Assembly: GCA_021298835.1 (NCBI GenBank)
Contig: JAJTHG010000004.1
Location: forward strand, 1-33,631
DNA: 33,631 nt
Source of the DNA: Gemmatimonadota bacterium
GTDB lineage: Bacteria; Gemmatimonadota; Gemmatimonadetes; Gemmatimonadales; Gemmatimonadaceae
Direction of reading: 5' to 3'
In this document: one piece after another, positions 20,246-29,300 of the stretch
Numbering within the stretch: the stretch's first letter is position 1
Layout of the letters: every line of letters starts with the position of its first letter
The notes under the pieces: generated by a model
The model's database searches: none
Seen by the model: the letters and a program-made list of their open reading frames with translations, nothing else
Told to the model about the DNA's origin: nothing
Made by a program: the position numbers and the translations under genes

Positions 20246-22072
20246 ATGTCCATGCCCCGCGCCGCGCACGCCGCCGCGCCGACCCTCCTGCTCGCCCTCG
20301 CGACCGCAGCGACACTTGGCGCCCAGACGTACCCGAGCGCGACCGATCCGCGCAACGGTCTCAAGCCGGGCCTCCACAACGCCGGCATCGCCATCCAGGG
20401 GATGACGCTCGTCTCGGCGACGCCCAAGCCGGCCGCCTTCGACTCGACGCGCGGGCTGACGTTCGTCAACTCCGATCTCGCCTTCCGGAAGAACCTCCTC
20501 TACATGGGGAACTTCGCCGGGTTCACGATCTACGACATCAGCGACGCGGCGAAGCCCCAACTGCTGTCGGTCGTCGAGTGCATCACGTCGCAGGGCGACC
20601 CGTCGATCGTGGGGAACCTGCTGTTCGTCTCCGCGGAGGGGGGCGGCAACCGCAAGGACTGCGCGAAGGGCGGCGTGAAGGATCCCTCGGAGCACATGAC
20701 CGGCGTGCGCATCTACGACGTCTCGAACCCGCGGGCGCCGCGACTCGTGAAGAACGTCGAGACGTGCAAGGGGTCGCACACCCACACGGTGATCCCGCAC
20801 CCGACGGATCGGCGGACGGTCTTCCTCTACGTCTCCGGCCAGCAGGGGGCGCGAGCGGCGAGCGAGCTCGCGGGCTGCCGCAACGGCTCGAACCCGGCCG
20901 ACGAGACGAACTCGCTCTACCGCCTCGACATCATCAAGGTGCCGCTCGACCGGCCGCAGGACGCCGAGGTGATCAGCGGGGCGCGGATCTTCACCGGGCT
21001 CGGGCCGGCACCGGCGCGGGGCGGTCGGGCGCGGCCGGCGCGGACGATCCCCGGCGCGGACAGCGCGATGATGGCGGAGATGGCGTCCGGCGGCCCGCGC
21101 AACTGCCATGACGTGACGGCGTATCCCGCGCTCGGGTTGCTGGCCGGCGCGTGCGGGAGCTACGGGCTGCTGGTGGACATCTCGAACCCCGAGAAGCCCG
21201 TGCGGCTCGATGCCGTGGCCGACACGAACTTCTCGCTCTGGCACACGGCGGTGTTCTCGAACGACGGGTCGAAGGTCGTCTTCACCGACGAGTGGGGCGG
21301 CGGCACCTCGCCCAACTGTCAGGCGATGCATCCGCTCGAGATGGGCGGCAACACGACGCTGGTGATCGGGAAGGACCGCAAGTTCACGCAGCACGCGTAC
21401 TTCAAGATTCCGACGGCCCAGAGCGCGCAGGAGAACTGCGTCTCGCACAACGGGTCGCTGATCCCGGTGCCGGGGCGCGACATCATGGTGCAGGGCTGGT
21501 ACCAAGGGGGCGTGGACGTCATCGACTTCACCGACCCGGACAAGCCGGTGGAGATCGGCTTCTTCGACCGCGGGCCGGTGGACTGGCCGGCCGCCGACGG
21601 CGCGGCCCCCGTGAGCCGTGGCCGCGGGACGATCGCCGGCTCGTGGGGGGCGTACTGGTACAACGGGCGCATCTATTCGGCGGAGATGGCCCGTGGGCTC
21701 GACATCCTCGAGCTGGCGCCGGGTCCGATGCTCTCGGCGAACGAGATCGCCGCAGCGAAGCTGGTGCAGTGGGAGGAGTTCAATCCGCAGAGCCAGCCCA
21801 AGGTCACGTGGCCGCCGGCGTTCGTGGTGGTGCGGGCGTACCTCGACCAGCTCGTGCGGAACGAGGGGCTGCCCGCGGCGCGGACGACGGCGATCGCGGC
21901 CGCGCTGGATGCGGCGGAGCGGCTGCGCGGCGGTGCGCGGAGAGCGGCGCTCACCACGCTGGCTTCCGAGGTGCAGAAGGACACGGACGGCGCGAAGGAC
22001 GCGGCGAAGGACGCGGCGAAGGTGCGGACGATGGCGGGGGCGATCCGGGAGTTGGCGGCCGCGACGCGCTGA
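20246..22072 (+). CDS. Exported LVIVD-repeat beta-propeller protein
   Basis: A 608-residue secreted protein. A signal peptide ends at about residue 26 (ATLGAQ). Four LVIVD-type blades are visible: FTIYDISDAAKPQLLSVVE, VRIYDVSNPRAPRLVKNVE, YGLLVDISNPEKPVRLD and VDVIDFTDPDKPVEIGFFD. Conserved His and Cys residues between them (CKGSHTHTVIPHP, NCHDVTAYP, LWHTAVFSNDG, ENCVSHNGSLIPV) could form a metal site or disulfides. The last 90 residues are helical and end in a lysine/alanine repeat. The function of these propellers is unknown. The gene sits directly behind the DUF305 gene. A weak GGGAG lies upstream of the ATG at 20246. Confidence 0.88.
   Translation: MSMPRAAHAAAPTLLLALATAATLGAQTYPSATDPRNGLKPGLHNAGIAIQGMTLVSATPKPAAFDSTRGLTFVNSDLAFRKNLLYMGNFAGFTIYDISDAAKPQLLSVVECITSQGDPSIVGNLLFVSAEGGGNRKDCAKGGVKDPSEHMTGVRIYDVSNPRAPRLVKNVETCKGSHTHTVIPHPTDRRTVFLYVSGQQGARAASELAGCRNGSNPADETNSLYRLDIIKVPLDRPQDAEVISGARIFTGLGPAPARGGRARPARTIPGADSAMMAEMASGGPRNCHDVTAYPALGLLAGACGSYGLLVDISNPEKPVRLDAVADTNFSLWHTAVFSNDGSKVVFTDEWGGGTSPNCQAMHPLEMGGNTTLVIGKDRKFTQHAYFKIPTAQSAQENCVSHNGSLIPVPGRDIMVQGWYQGGVDVIDFTDPDKPVEIGFFDRGPVDWPAADGAAPVSRGRGTIAGSWGAYWYNGRIYSAEMARGLDILELAPGPMLSANEIAAAKLVQWEEFNPQSQPKVTWPPAFVVVRAYLDQLVRNEGLPAARTTAIAAALDAAERLRGGARRAALTTLASEVQKDTDGAKDAAKDAAKVRTMAGAIRELAAATR
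21992..22021. repeat. 12-bp tandem repeat in the tail of the LVIVD protein gene
   Basis: Two and a half copies of GCGAAGGACGCG encode the tail repeat (AKDA)2-AK. The unit is a multiple of three and in frame. Confidence 0.8.
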
Positions 22073-22128
22073 GGCCGAGGACAAGCGCCCCCCCGCGCGA
22101 CACCGACCCACGCGCCCCTGCGACGCCC

Positions 22129-23448
22129 ATGACCATGCCGTCCCGCCGAACCCTCCTCCGCGGCTCCGCCGCCGCGGCCGCGCTCGCCGCCCTCGGCCAC
22201 CGCGCCGGCGGCCTCGACGCCGCGGAGCCCACGGCCGACGCACCGCCGCCCCCGCCCGCCGGCGTGCCGCCCGACGTACTCGCGGGCGACGAGGGCTACT
22301 GGCGACGCGTCGCGCGGCAGTACGACGTGACCGAGACGCCGGTCAACCTCGAGGCCGGCTACTTCGGCACGATGTCGCGGCCGGTGCTCGCGGCCTACCA
22401 GCGGCACATCGGGCGCGTGAACCGGGAGGGGGCGACCTTCGCCCGCCGCGAGTATCCGGCCATCGCACGCGCCGTCCGCGACCGGGTGGCGCGCGCGCTC
22501 GGCGTGGGGGCGGATGAAGTCGCGTTCGCGCGCAACGCCACCGAGGCGCTGCAGACGATGATCCGCCAGTACCGGGGCGTGGGCGCGGGCGACTCGGTGC
22601 TCTTCGCGGACCTCGACTACCCGGCGATGCAGGATGCCATGCGGGGCCTCGCGGCCGCGCGCGGGGCCACCGTGGCCACCCTCGAGATTCCCGAGCCGGC
22701 GTCGCGGCAGGGGGTGCTCGATGCCTACGCCGCCGCCCTAGAGCGTCACCCGCGGACCCGGCTCGTGCTGCTCACGCACGTCAACAACAAGACGGGGCTC
22801 GTGCACCCGGTGCGCGAGCTCACGGCGATGGCCGCCGCGCGCGGCGCCGAGGTCGTGCTCGATGCCGCGCACGCCTTCGGCCAGTTCCCCTTCACGCTCC
22901 CGGAGATCGGCGCACCGTTCGTCGGGGTGAACCTGCACAAGTGGGTCGGCGCACCGGTCGGCGTGGCGGCGTTCCATGTCCGGCGCGACCGGCTCGACGC
23001 GATCGCGCCGGCGCCCGGAGAGCCGCCGCCGCACGACCGCATTGACAGCCGGCTGCACACGGGAACGACCGACTTCGCGGCGGTGATGGCCATCGCGGAC
23101 GCCCTCGACTTCCAGGACACGATCGGCGTCTCCAACAAGGCCGCGCGCCTGCGCCACCTGCGCGACCGGTGGGCGATCCCCGCGCGACGGATTCCCGGCG
23201 TGGACATCCTCACGCCGGACGATCCCGACCTCGTCGGCGCGATCACGAGCTTCCGGCTTCGGGGGGACGGTGACGAGCGCCGCAACGCGGGGCTCGCGCG
23301 AACGCTCGCCGAGGAGTTCGGCCTCTTCACGGTGGCGCGCTCGGGGCTGGCGCGGGGCGACTGCGTGCGCGTCACCCCGGCGCTGGCGACGCGCCCGGAG
23401 CACCTCGACCGGCTGGTGGAGGCGCTGCGCGTGCTGGCCGCGCGCTGA
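22129..23448 (+). CDS. Tat-exported class V aminotransferase (isopenicillin N epimerase-like)
   Basis: A 439-residue PLP enzyme. The N-terminus MTMPSRRTLLRGSAAAAALAALG is a twin-arginine signal peptide (SRRTLL) followed by a Pro-rich linker, so the folded enzyme is probably exported with its cofactor. The catalytic domain has FARNATEALQTMI (phosphate-binding loop), LLTHVNNKTGLVHPV, VVLDAAHAFGQFP (Asp that pairs with the pyridine nitrogen) and VNLHKWVGAPVG with the PLP lysine at about residue 271. It matches the isopenicillin N epimerase/cysteine desulfurase branch of class V enzymes; epimerase, desulfurase or lyase activity cannot be separated by sequence. ATG 22135 is an alternative start. 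It follows the LVIVD gene by 56 bp on the same strand. Confidence 0.88.
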   Translation: MTMPSRRTLLRGSAAAAALAALGHRAGGLDAAEPTADAPPPPPAGVPPDVLAGDEGYWRRVARQYDVTETPVNLEAGYFGTMSRPVLAAYQRHIGRVNREGATFARREYPAIARAVRDRVARALGVGADEVAFARNATEALQTMIRQYRGVGAGDSVLFADLDYPAMQDAMRGLAAARGATVATLEIPEPASRQGVLDAYAAALERHPRTRLVLLTHVNNKTGLVHPVRELTAMAAARGAEVVLDAAHAFGQFPFTLPEIGAPFVGVNLHKWVGAPVGVAAFHVRRDRLDAIAPAPGEPPPHDRIDSRLHTGTTDFAAVMAIADALDFQDTIGVSNKAARLRHLRDRWAIPARRIPGVDILTPDDPDLVGAITSFRLRGDGDERRNAGLARTLAEEFGLFTVARSGLARGDCVRVTPALATRPEHLDRLVEALRVLAAR

Positions 23449-23506
23449 TCGGCTGGCGGCGGGCGGGATCGGGGTGCAGCGTCAAGCGATCCTCACCCCT
23501 CTCCGC

Positions 23507-25537
23507 ATGCCGCTCCTCGCGCCCGTCCTCACACGAAGCCTCGAGTCCGCGCTCGAGTGCGCATTCGCGTGCGCATTCGCGTGCGCAATCGCCGCCACCC
23601 CCGGCGACACCACGCATTACGACGTGTTCAACCACGGCCGCCTGGCCGGTGCCATGCAGGTGGTCACCGCCGGCGACTCGGTGCTCGTGCGGTACGGCCA
23701 TCAGGACCGGCAGCGGGGCCCGGACGTGGTGGCGACGTACCGCTTCGCGCCCGACGGGACGCTGCGCTCACGGGTGGTGGCCACCGGGAACCGCATCACG
23801 CGGACGCCCCCCCGCGAGGCCGAGCGCGCGGAAGTGCGCGACGGCCGACTGGCATGGCGCGCCGGCCGCGACACGGGCAGCGTGCCGGTCGCGGCCGGTG
23901 CGTGGCCGCTCTCGTCGGTTGACCATCCCTACGAACTGGGGGCGTTGGCGCGCGCCCTGCTCGGTCGTCCCGGGGTGGGCCGCCCCATCGCGCAGGGCGG
24001 CACGGCGACGGCGCGGGTCGTGGTGGACACGACGCTGGTCGCCGGCGGGCAGGCGCAGCGGGCCCGCCTGATCGCCCTCGGCATGGCATCGCTCGGCGAA
24101 TCGTTCGTGTGGCTCGACGAGGCGAACGCGGTGCTCGCCTCGTCGGCGGACTGGTTCATCACGATCCGCCGGGGGCGCGAGGCGTTGCTGCCGTCGTTGC
24201 GCGCGATCGAGCGGGCCGTGACGACGCGGGCCTCGGCGGCACTTGCCGCGCGGATGGCCCCGCCCGTGACCCGCGCGCTGGTGATCCGCGACGGCGACGT
24301 GTTCGACAGCGAGCGCGGCGTAGTGGTCCCTCGACAGACCGTGGTGATCGAGGGGGACCGCATCGTGGCGGTCGGGCCGACGGCATCGGTGGCCGTCCCG
24401 CGCGGGGCGACGGTGCTCGAGGCACGCGGCAGGACGGTGCTGCCGGGTCTGTGGGACATGCACACGCATTTCTTCTCCGGCAGCGAAGCGGTCAGCGGGC
24501 TGCTGCACCTCGCGTCGGGGGTCACGACCGTTCGGGACCTCGCCGCCGACGCGGACGACGCCGTCTCGGCCCGCGGCCGCGCGGCAGCGGGGCAGTTGCT
24601 GTACCCCCGGATGCTGCTGGGCGGCTTCCTCGAGGGTCCGGGGGCGTGGGCCGGCCCGAGCGAAGCGCTGGTGCGCACCGAAGCCGAGGCGACCGCGTGG
24701 GTCGCACGCTACGACTCGCTGGGATACCGGCAGGTGAAGCTCTACAACCTCGTGCACCCCGACCTGGTCCCCACGATCGTGGCCGAGGCGAAGCGGCGCG
24801 GGCTGCGCGTGAGCGGGCACGTGCCGCGCGGGCTCACGGTCGAGCAGGCGCTCGCGCTCGGCTTCGACGAGGTGCAGCACGCCGCCTTCCTGATGAGCAC
24901 CTTCTTCCAGGACTCGCTCTACCTGCCGACGATGCGCGCCTACTCGCAGGTGGCCTCGGCGGTGGCGCCGGGCTTCGACCCCGAGGCCCCGCGCGTGACG
25001 GCACTGCTCGCCGCATTCACGCGCCGCGGGGCCGCGATGGACCCGACGCTCAACGTGTACCAAGGCAGCAGCGCTCTCCCGGACGGGACGCACCCGGTGT
25101 TCGGCCCGGCGGTTGCGTGGATGCCGCCGACGATGCAGCGCGCGCTGGCCGCCACGCCGGCGGACTCGGCCAACACGCGGCTGCGGGGCACCTACGGCCG
25201 GCTGGTCCAGCGCTTGTGGGAGGCCGGCGTGCCGATCGTGGCCGGCACGGACAACCTCGCGGGCATCGCGTTGCTGGGGGAACTCGAGGCGTACGAGCGG
25301 GCCGGCATCCCCGCGCCGGCGGTGCTGCAGCTGGCCACGCTCGGGTCGGCCCGCGTGATGGGCGAACAGCGCGACTACGGGAGCATCGGCGTGGGCAAGG
25401 TGGCGGACCTCGTCGTGGTGGACGGCCGGCCGGCGGAGCGCATCACCGACCTGCGACGGGCCGAGGTGGTGGTGCGGGCCGGGCGCTGGTACCGCTCGCG
25501 CCAGCTGCTCGAAGCGGCGGGCCTCACGCCGCGCTGA
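23507..25537 (+). CDS. Exported amidohydrolase with an unknown N-terminal domain
   Basis: A 676-residue protein from ATG 23507. A signal peptide with a repeated Cys-Ala-Phe-Ala core (about residues 17-30) precedes some 220 residues of beta-rich sequence without a recognised domain. The C-terminal part (from about residue 255) is a metal-dependent amidohydrolase: LPGLWDMHTHFFSG (His319, His321), VKLYNLVHPD (Lys411, bridging carboxylysine candidate), RVSGHVPRG (His438), DEVQHAAF (His458) and VAGTDN (Asp582). It ends with GSIGVGKVADLVVVDGRPAE, usual for imidazolonepropionase/prolidase-like members. Such enzymes hydrolyse cyclic amides or dipeptides; the substrate is unknown. The gene is convergent with ridA. 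Confidence 0.9.
   Translation: MPLLAPVLTRSLESALECAFACAFACAIAATPGDTTHYDVFNHGRLAGAMQVVTAGDSVLVRYGHQDRQRGPDVVATYRFAPDGTLRSRVVATGNRITRTPPREAERAEVRDGRLAWRAGRDTGSVPVAAGAWPLSSVDHPYELGALARALLGRPGVGRPIAQGGTATARVVVDTTLVAGGQAQRARLIALGMASLGESFVWLDEANAVLASSADWFITIRRGREALLPSLRAIERAVTTRASAALAARMAPPVTRALVIRDGDVFDSERGVVVPRQTVVIEGDRIVAVGPTASVAVPRGATVLEARGRTVLPGLWDMHTHFFSGSEAVSGLLHLASGVTTVRDLAADADDAVSARGRAAAGQLLYPRMLLGGFLEGPGAWAGPSEALVRTEAEATAWVARYDSLGYRQVKLYNLVHPDLVPTIVAEAKRRGLRVSGHVPRGLTVEQALALGFDEVQHAAFLMSTFFQDSLYLPTMRAYSQVASAVAPGFDPEAPRVTALLAAFTRRGAAMDPTLNVYQGSSALPDGTHPVFGPAVAWMPPTMQRALAATPADSANTRLRGTYGRLVQRLWEAGVPIVAGTDNLAGIALLGELEAYERAGIPAPAVLQLATLGSARVMGEQRDYGSIGVGKVADLVVVDGRPAERITDLRRAEVVVRAGRWYRSRQLLEAAGLTPR
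23561..23593. repeat. 12-bp tandem repeat in the amidohydrolase signal-peptide region
   Basis: Two perfect copies of GCATTCGCGTGC (23561-23572 and 23573-23584) and a partial third (23585-23593) encode Ala-Phe-Ala-Cys repeats in the signal-peptide core. A degenerate copy precedes them. The repeat keeps the reading frame. Confidence 0.85.
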
Positions 25538-25556
25538 CCTGACGGCGGACGGTGCG

Positions 25557-25572
25557 GCCCGCCGCGGCGGGC
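25557..25572. terminator. GC-rich palindrome between amidohydrolase gene and ridA
   Basis: GCCCGCCGCGGCGGGC is a perfect 16-bp palindrome in the 48-bp gap between two convergent stop codons. As a hairpin it would have a 6-bp stem closed by four bases. No T-tract follows on either strand. Confidence 0.45.
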
Positions 25573-25585
25573 GTTCGCCGACGCC

Positions 25586-25969
25586 TCAGCGGCGCGCGAC
25601 GAGCTCGATCTCGACGCGCGCCCCGAGCGGGAGCGCCGCCACCGCGACGGTCGTACGCGCCGGGAACGGGGCGCGGAAGCGGGCCTCGTAGGCTCGGTTC
25701 ATGGCCGGAAAGTCGGCCATGTCCACGAGGTACACGTTGCACTTCACCACGTGGTCCATGCCGAGGCCCGCGGCGTCGAGGACGGCCTCGAGGTTGTCGA
25801 AGGCGCGGTGCGTCTGCTCGGTGACGTCGCCCGTGACGAGCGTGCCCGAGGCGGGGTCGATGGGCGTCTGGCCCGAGCAGAAGAGGTGCTCGCCGCTCCA
25901 GACGGCGGCGGAGTACGGACCGATGGCGGCCGGAGCGCGCGGGGCGATGACTGGGGTGCGAGGCGGCAT
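25586..25969 (-). CDS. RidA family protein (Rid/YjgF/UK114)
   Basis: A 127-residue protein from ATG 25969. Family signatures are AIGPYSAAVWSGEHLFCSGQTPIDP at the start, EQTHRAFDNLEAVLDAAGLG, DHVVKCNVYLVDMADFPAMN and the closing block RAPFPARTTVAVAALPLGARVEIELVA. The Arg in PARTTVAV is the one that binds the carboxylate of the imine substrate, and the terminal Glu in VEIELVA is the catalytic-pocket residue of RidA. These trimeric proteins hydrolyse reactive enamine/imine intermediates such as those released by PLP enzymes. No signal peptide is seen, so it is cytoplasmic. It is divergent from the DUF5916 gene with a 95-bp gap. Confidence 0.93.
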   Translation of the reverse strand: MPPRTPVIAPRAPAAIGPYSAAVWSGEHLFCSGQTPIDPASGTLVTGDVTEQTHRAFDNLEAVLDAAGLGMDHVVKCNVYLVDMADFPAMNRAYEARFRAPFPARTTVAVAALPLGARVEIELVARR

Positions 25970-26064
25970 GGCTGGAAGCTGCCGTCCGGCGGCGCGCCCC
26001 GCGAGTCCCGAGCGATGCGGGCGGGCCGCGCGTAACTTGTGCCGTTCCCTTCGTTCCCTTCGTC

Positions 26065-28350
26065 GTGTCGCCCGTGCGTCGCTGGCTCTTCCTGCTCGCC
26101 CTGTCGTCCACCCCCGTGGCCGCCCAGGGCCCCACTTCGCTCGACGCGGCTCGCGCCGACTCCTTCGCGCGCGCCGCGCGGTCACGCCCCCTTCCCGTGG
26201 CACGGGCAGCGGTGATCAAAGTGCCGCCGGTGCTCGACGGCCGGCTCGACGACGAGGCGTGGCGCGCGATCCCGCCGATCACCGACTTCGTGCAGCGCGA
26301 GCTCAACGAGGGGCTACCGCCCTCCGAGCGCACCGAGGTGCGGCTGGCGACGGACGGCGAGTACCTGTACGTCGGCGCGCGGCTCTTCGACCGCGAGCCG
26401 TCGGCGATCGTGCCCGGCGAGAAGATCCGCGACGTGCCGCTGGCGAACAGCGACCACTTCGCGTTCATCCTCGACACCTACCGCGACCGGCAGAACGGCT
26501 TCGTCTTCGGGACGACGCCGGCGGGCGTCGAGTACGACGGGCAGGTGATCCGCGAGGGCGAAGGGGGCGGCGCGTTCGTGCAGGGGCAGACGCGGGCGCA
26601 GGCCGGCGCGATGGGCGGGTTCAACCTCAACTGGGACGCCAGCTGGACGGTGCGCACCACGGTGGACTCGCTGGGCTGGAGCGCGGAGTTCCGGATCCCC
26701 TTCGCGACGATCCGGTACGAGGGCGAGGGCACGCAGACGTGGGGACTCAACTTCGTGCGCAGCATCCGGCGCAAGAACGAGGAGCTCTACTGGGCGTTCA
26801 TCCCCCGGCAGTTCAACCTCTACCGGCTCTCGCTCGCGGGGGCGGTCGAGGGGATCGTGGTCCCGCGGCGCCAAATCCGGACGGTCACGCCGTTCGTGCT
26901 GGGCTCGTCGCAGTCGCGCTGGACGCCGTCGCCGCAGCCGCTGGCCGCGACGACGCGGGTGCCGCGCGAGATCGGGGCGGATGCGAAGATCGGCGTGACG
27001 CCGGCCCTGACGCTCGACCTGACGTACAACACCGACTTCGCGCAGGTCGAGGTGGACGACCAGCGGGTGAACCTGACGCGCTTCCCGATCTTCTTCCCCG
27101 AGAAGCGCCCGTTCTTCCTGGAGAACGCCGGCATCTTCTCGGCGGGGACGCCGCAGGCGGTGGACCTGTTCTTCACGCGGCGGATCGGGATCGACTCGGT
27201 GGGCAATCCGCGCGCCATTCTGGGCGGCGGCCGGCTCTCCGGCCGCGTCGGCGGGGTGACGGTGGGGGCGCTGCAGATGGTGGCCGAGGCGGCGGACCCC
27301 ACGGGGACGCGCACATCGTACTCGGTCGCGCGGTCCATCAAGGAGATCGGGGCTCGCTCGCGCATCGGGGCGATGTTCGTGCAGCGCGCGGCGATCGGAC
27401 GGGCGTCGGACCACAACCGCACGTATGCCCTCGACGGGCGGCTGGGGATCGGGCAGGACTGGACGATCGACGCGTGGGGGGCGGCGAGCGAGACGCCGGG
27501 GCGCACCGGACGCGACCACAGTCTCAGCACGCGCGGGGCCTACCAGACCCGCAACTGGAGCAACAGCATCCGCTACACCGAGGTCGGCGACGACTTCAAC
27601 CCGGAGGTCGGGTTCCTGAGCCGGCCGGCGGGATACCGGTCGGTGGAGGTCACGGTGCTGCGGTGGTTCCGGCGTCCGGAGTGGACGTGGTTCCGCCACT
27701 GGAACCCGCACCTGAGCTGGCGGGAGTACCGCGGGCTGCAGGACGACTTCCGCCAGACCGGCTACTGGCACATCGACTTCACCGAGATCGAGCTGGCGAG
27801 CGGGGCGCGCTTCGGCCCCGAGTACAACATCTCGCAGGAGGGGCTCCAGGCGCCGTTCGAGATCGCCCCCGGCGTCGTGCTGCCGCCAGGCCAGTACCAG
27901 TGGGGAACGGTCGGCTTCGACTATACGAGCGACCCGAGCGAGGACCTCTGGGTGACCGGGCGCTTCGACGTGGGGGAGTTCTGGACCGGCACGCGCCGCG
28001 GCGGCAACGGCACGGTGACGCTGCGCCGCGGCGCGGCGTTCAGCGGCTCGCTGCTGCTGGACCACACCGACGTCCGGCTCCCGCAGGGCAATTTCGTGCG
28101 CACGCTCTCTGCGCTTCGGCTCAACTACTTCCTCACGCCGCGGATCTTCGTACAGACGCTGACGCAGTTCAACAACCAGCAGCGGATCTGGAGCGCGAAC
28201 GTGCGGTTCGGGTGGCTCAACACGGCGGGGACGGGTCTGTTCGTCGTGCTCAACGACGGGCGGGAGGCGAACTCGGCCTTCGACTGGGTGCGCCCGCAGC
28301 AGCGCACGGTGTTCGTGAAGTTCACCCGACAGTTCGGCACCGGGGGCTGA
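26065..28350 (+). CDS. DUF5916 outer-membrane protein with a CBM9-like N-terminal domain
   Basis: A 761-residue exported protein from GTG 26065 (GTG 26074 is possible). A signal peptide ends at VAAQ (about residue 21). Residues 50-200 form a CBM9-like ligand-binding domain: PVLDGRLDDEAWRAIPPITDF, TEVRLATDGEYLYVGARLFDRE and DHFAFILDTYRDRQNGFVF. The remainder is a DUF5916 beta-barrel region with the diagnostic RFPIFFPEKRPFFLENAG and FVRSIRRKNEELYWAFIPR. Alternating aromatic strands run to the C-terminus, as expected for an outer-membrane barrel. Such proteins are common in Bacteroidota and Gemmatimonadota, and their transported or bound ligand is unknown. The upstream gap has a short direct repeat of TTCCCTTCGT. 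Confidence 0.9.
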   Translation: MSPVRRWLFLLALSSTPVAAQGPTSLDAARADSFARAARSRPLPVARAAVIKVPPVLDGRLDDEAWRAIPPITDFVQRELNEGLPPSERTEVRLATDGEYLYVGARLFDREPSAIVPGEKIRDVPLANSDHFAFILDTYRDRQNGFVFGTTPAGVEYDGQVIREGEGGGAFVQGQTRAQAGAMGGFNLNWDASWTVRTTVDSLGWSAEFRIPFATIRYEGEGTQTWGLNFVRSIRRKNEELYWAFIPRQFNLYRLSLAGAVEGIVVPRRQIRTVTPFVLGSSQSRWTPSPQPLAATTRVPREIGADAKIGVTPALTLDLTYNTDFAQVEVDDQRVNLTRFPIFFPEKRPFFLENAGIFSAGTPQAVDLFFTRRIGIDSVGNPRAILGGGRLSGRVGGVTVGALQMVAEAADPTGTRTSYSVARSIKEIGARSRIGAMFVQRAAIGRASDHNRTYALDGRLGIGQDWTIDAWGAASETPGRTGRDHSLSTRGAYQTRNWSNSIRYTEVGDDFNPEVGFLSRPAGYRSVEVTVLRWFRRPEWTWFRHWNPHLSWREYRGLQDDFRQTGYWHIDFTEIELASGARFGPEYNISQEGLQAPFEIAPGVVLPPGQYQWGTVGFDYTSDPSEDLWVTGRFDVGEFWTGTRRGGNGTVTLRRGAAFSGSLLLDHTDVRLPQGNFVRTLSALRLNYFLTPRIFVQTLTQFNNQQRIWSANVRFGWLNTAGTGLFVVLNDGREANSAFDWVRPQQRTVFVKFTRQFGTGG

Positions 28351-28488
28351 GCGGCGGGTGCACCGGTTGGGCCGAGGGCATCGCCGATCACGGGCGCATG
28401 ACGACCGTGACGGGCCGCGCCCGAGTCAGGCGTGTGCTCGGCGCTCCCCGGTCCCGGAGCATGCTTGCCCGACGCGGCACCGGCCGCG

Positions 28489-29300
28489 AGAGGCGTTTGC
28501 AAACCCCGGCGCCCCCAGACATCGCCGGTCCTTCGGTTGGTCTCGGATCATCTGCAGCGCCGGCAGACCGACCACGACGAGCGATTCGCGCGCGAGGACG
28601 GCCCGGGACGCCCCGTGGTCGCGCCGGTGGCCGACCAGTTCCTCGCCTGCGGCGTGCTCGATAACGGGTTCTGGAGTATCCGCTGCGACGCGAGCACGCA
28701 CGAGTGTGTAATCGCGTTCTCGTGCAGATGCCGGTACTGCTGCCCGATCAGTCACGCCAAGCGGTTGGCAGTCCGGACCCAGTCGCTGGACACCACGCTC
28801 CTCGCGCCCGTGCCGCACCGGCCGGTCGTGCTCACCATCCCCGGGCGGCTCCGCGCCTACTGTCTCTACCGCTGACGCCTGCTCGGCGAGATCGCCCGGC
28901 CCGCACCGTCACCGCCGCCATCCCGGAGTCTTCGACAAGGACCAGACCAAGGGCATGCTGCCGTGATGGCATTCCGGGTTCCACGTGCACACCGCCGTGT
29001 GGGTCCCCGAGGACGCGCGCGCGTTCGCCACCTGCCTCGCGCGCTACTGCGCCCGGAATTCCGTCGCGCTGGAGCGGCTGCCCCCCGACCACGCCGCCAC
29101 GGCGGAGAAGAACCGTTCCGACAGGTCGGAGGGCCAGACGGCGGGCCGCGAGACCGTGGACCCGCTCGAGTTCCTGGCGCGGGTGTTGGCCCAAACGTCA
29201 GTGATTGCCGTGAGCCTCACCGACCTACGCGCCCGCGCGGCCCGGGCGGCCCACGCCGCCGGCCGAAGTCCGCCCTCGATCGCCGTGCATCGGTGCCGCG
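28489..29300 (+). pseudogene. Decayed IS91-family transposase
   Basis: Pieces of a Y2/HUH transposase of the IS91 family are readable in two frames. The N-terminal zinc-binding domain runs from CKPRRPQTSPVLRLVSDHLQ through VADQFLACGVLDNGFWSIRC and HAKRLAV to RPVVLTIPGRLRAYCLYR. Two of its usual cysteines are gone (RCDAS instead of a CxxC, and CPIS in place of CPSC). A TGA at 28873-28875 replaces an expected Arg codon before RLLGEIAR. A frameshift then leads to RTVTAAI, followed by a large deletion that removes the catalytic HxH segment. Sequence resumes at about 28940 with GFHVHTAVWVPEDARAFATC, ARYCARNSVALERL and TVDPLEFLARVL, then a second deletion and AQTSVI...LRARAARAAHA near the C-terminus. 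Assignments rest on remembered family sequence. The element cannot be active; its ends are not visible. Confidence 0.8.

Noticed and set aside
28489..29300. Reading the IS91 pieces as intact small genes
   Set aside because: The pieces line up as parts of a single transposase broken by a stop, a frameshift and deletions; zinc ligands and the catalytic segment are missing.
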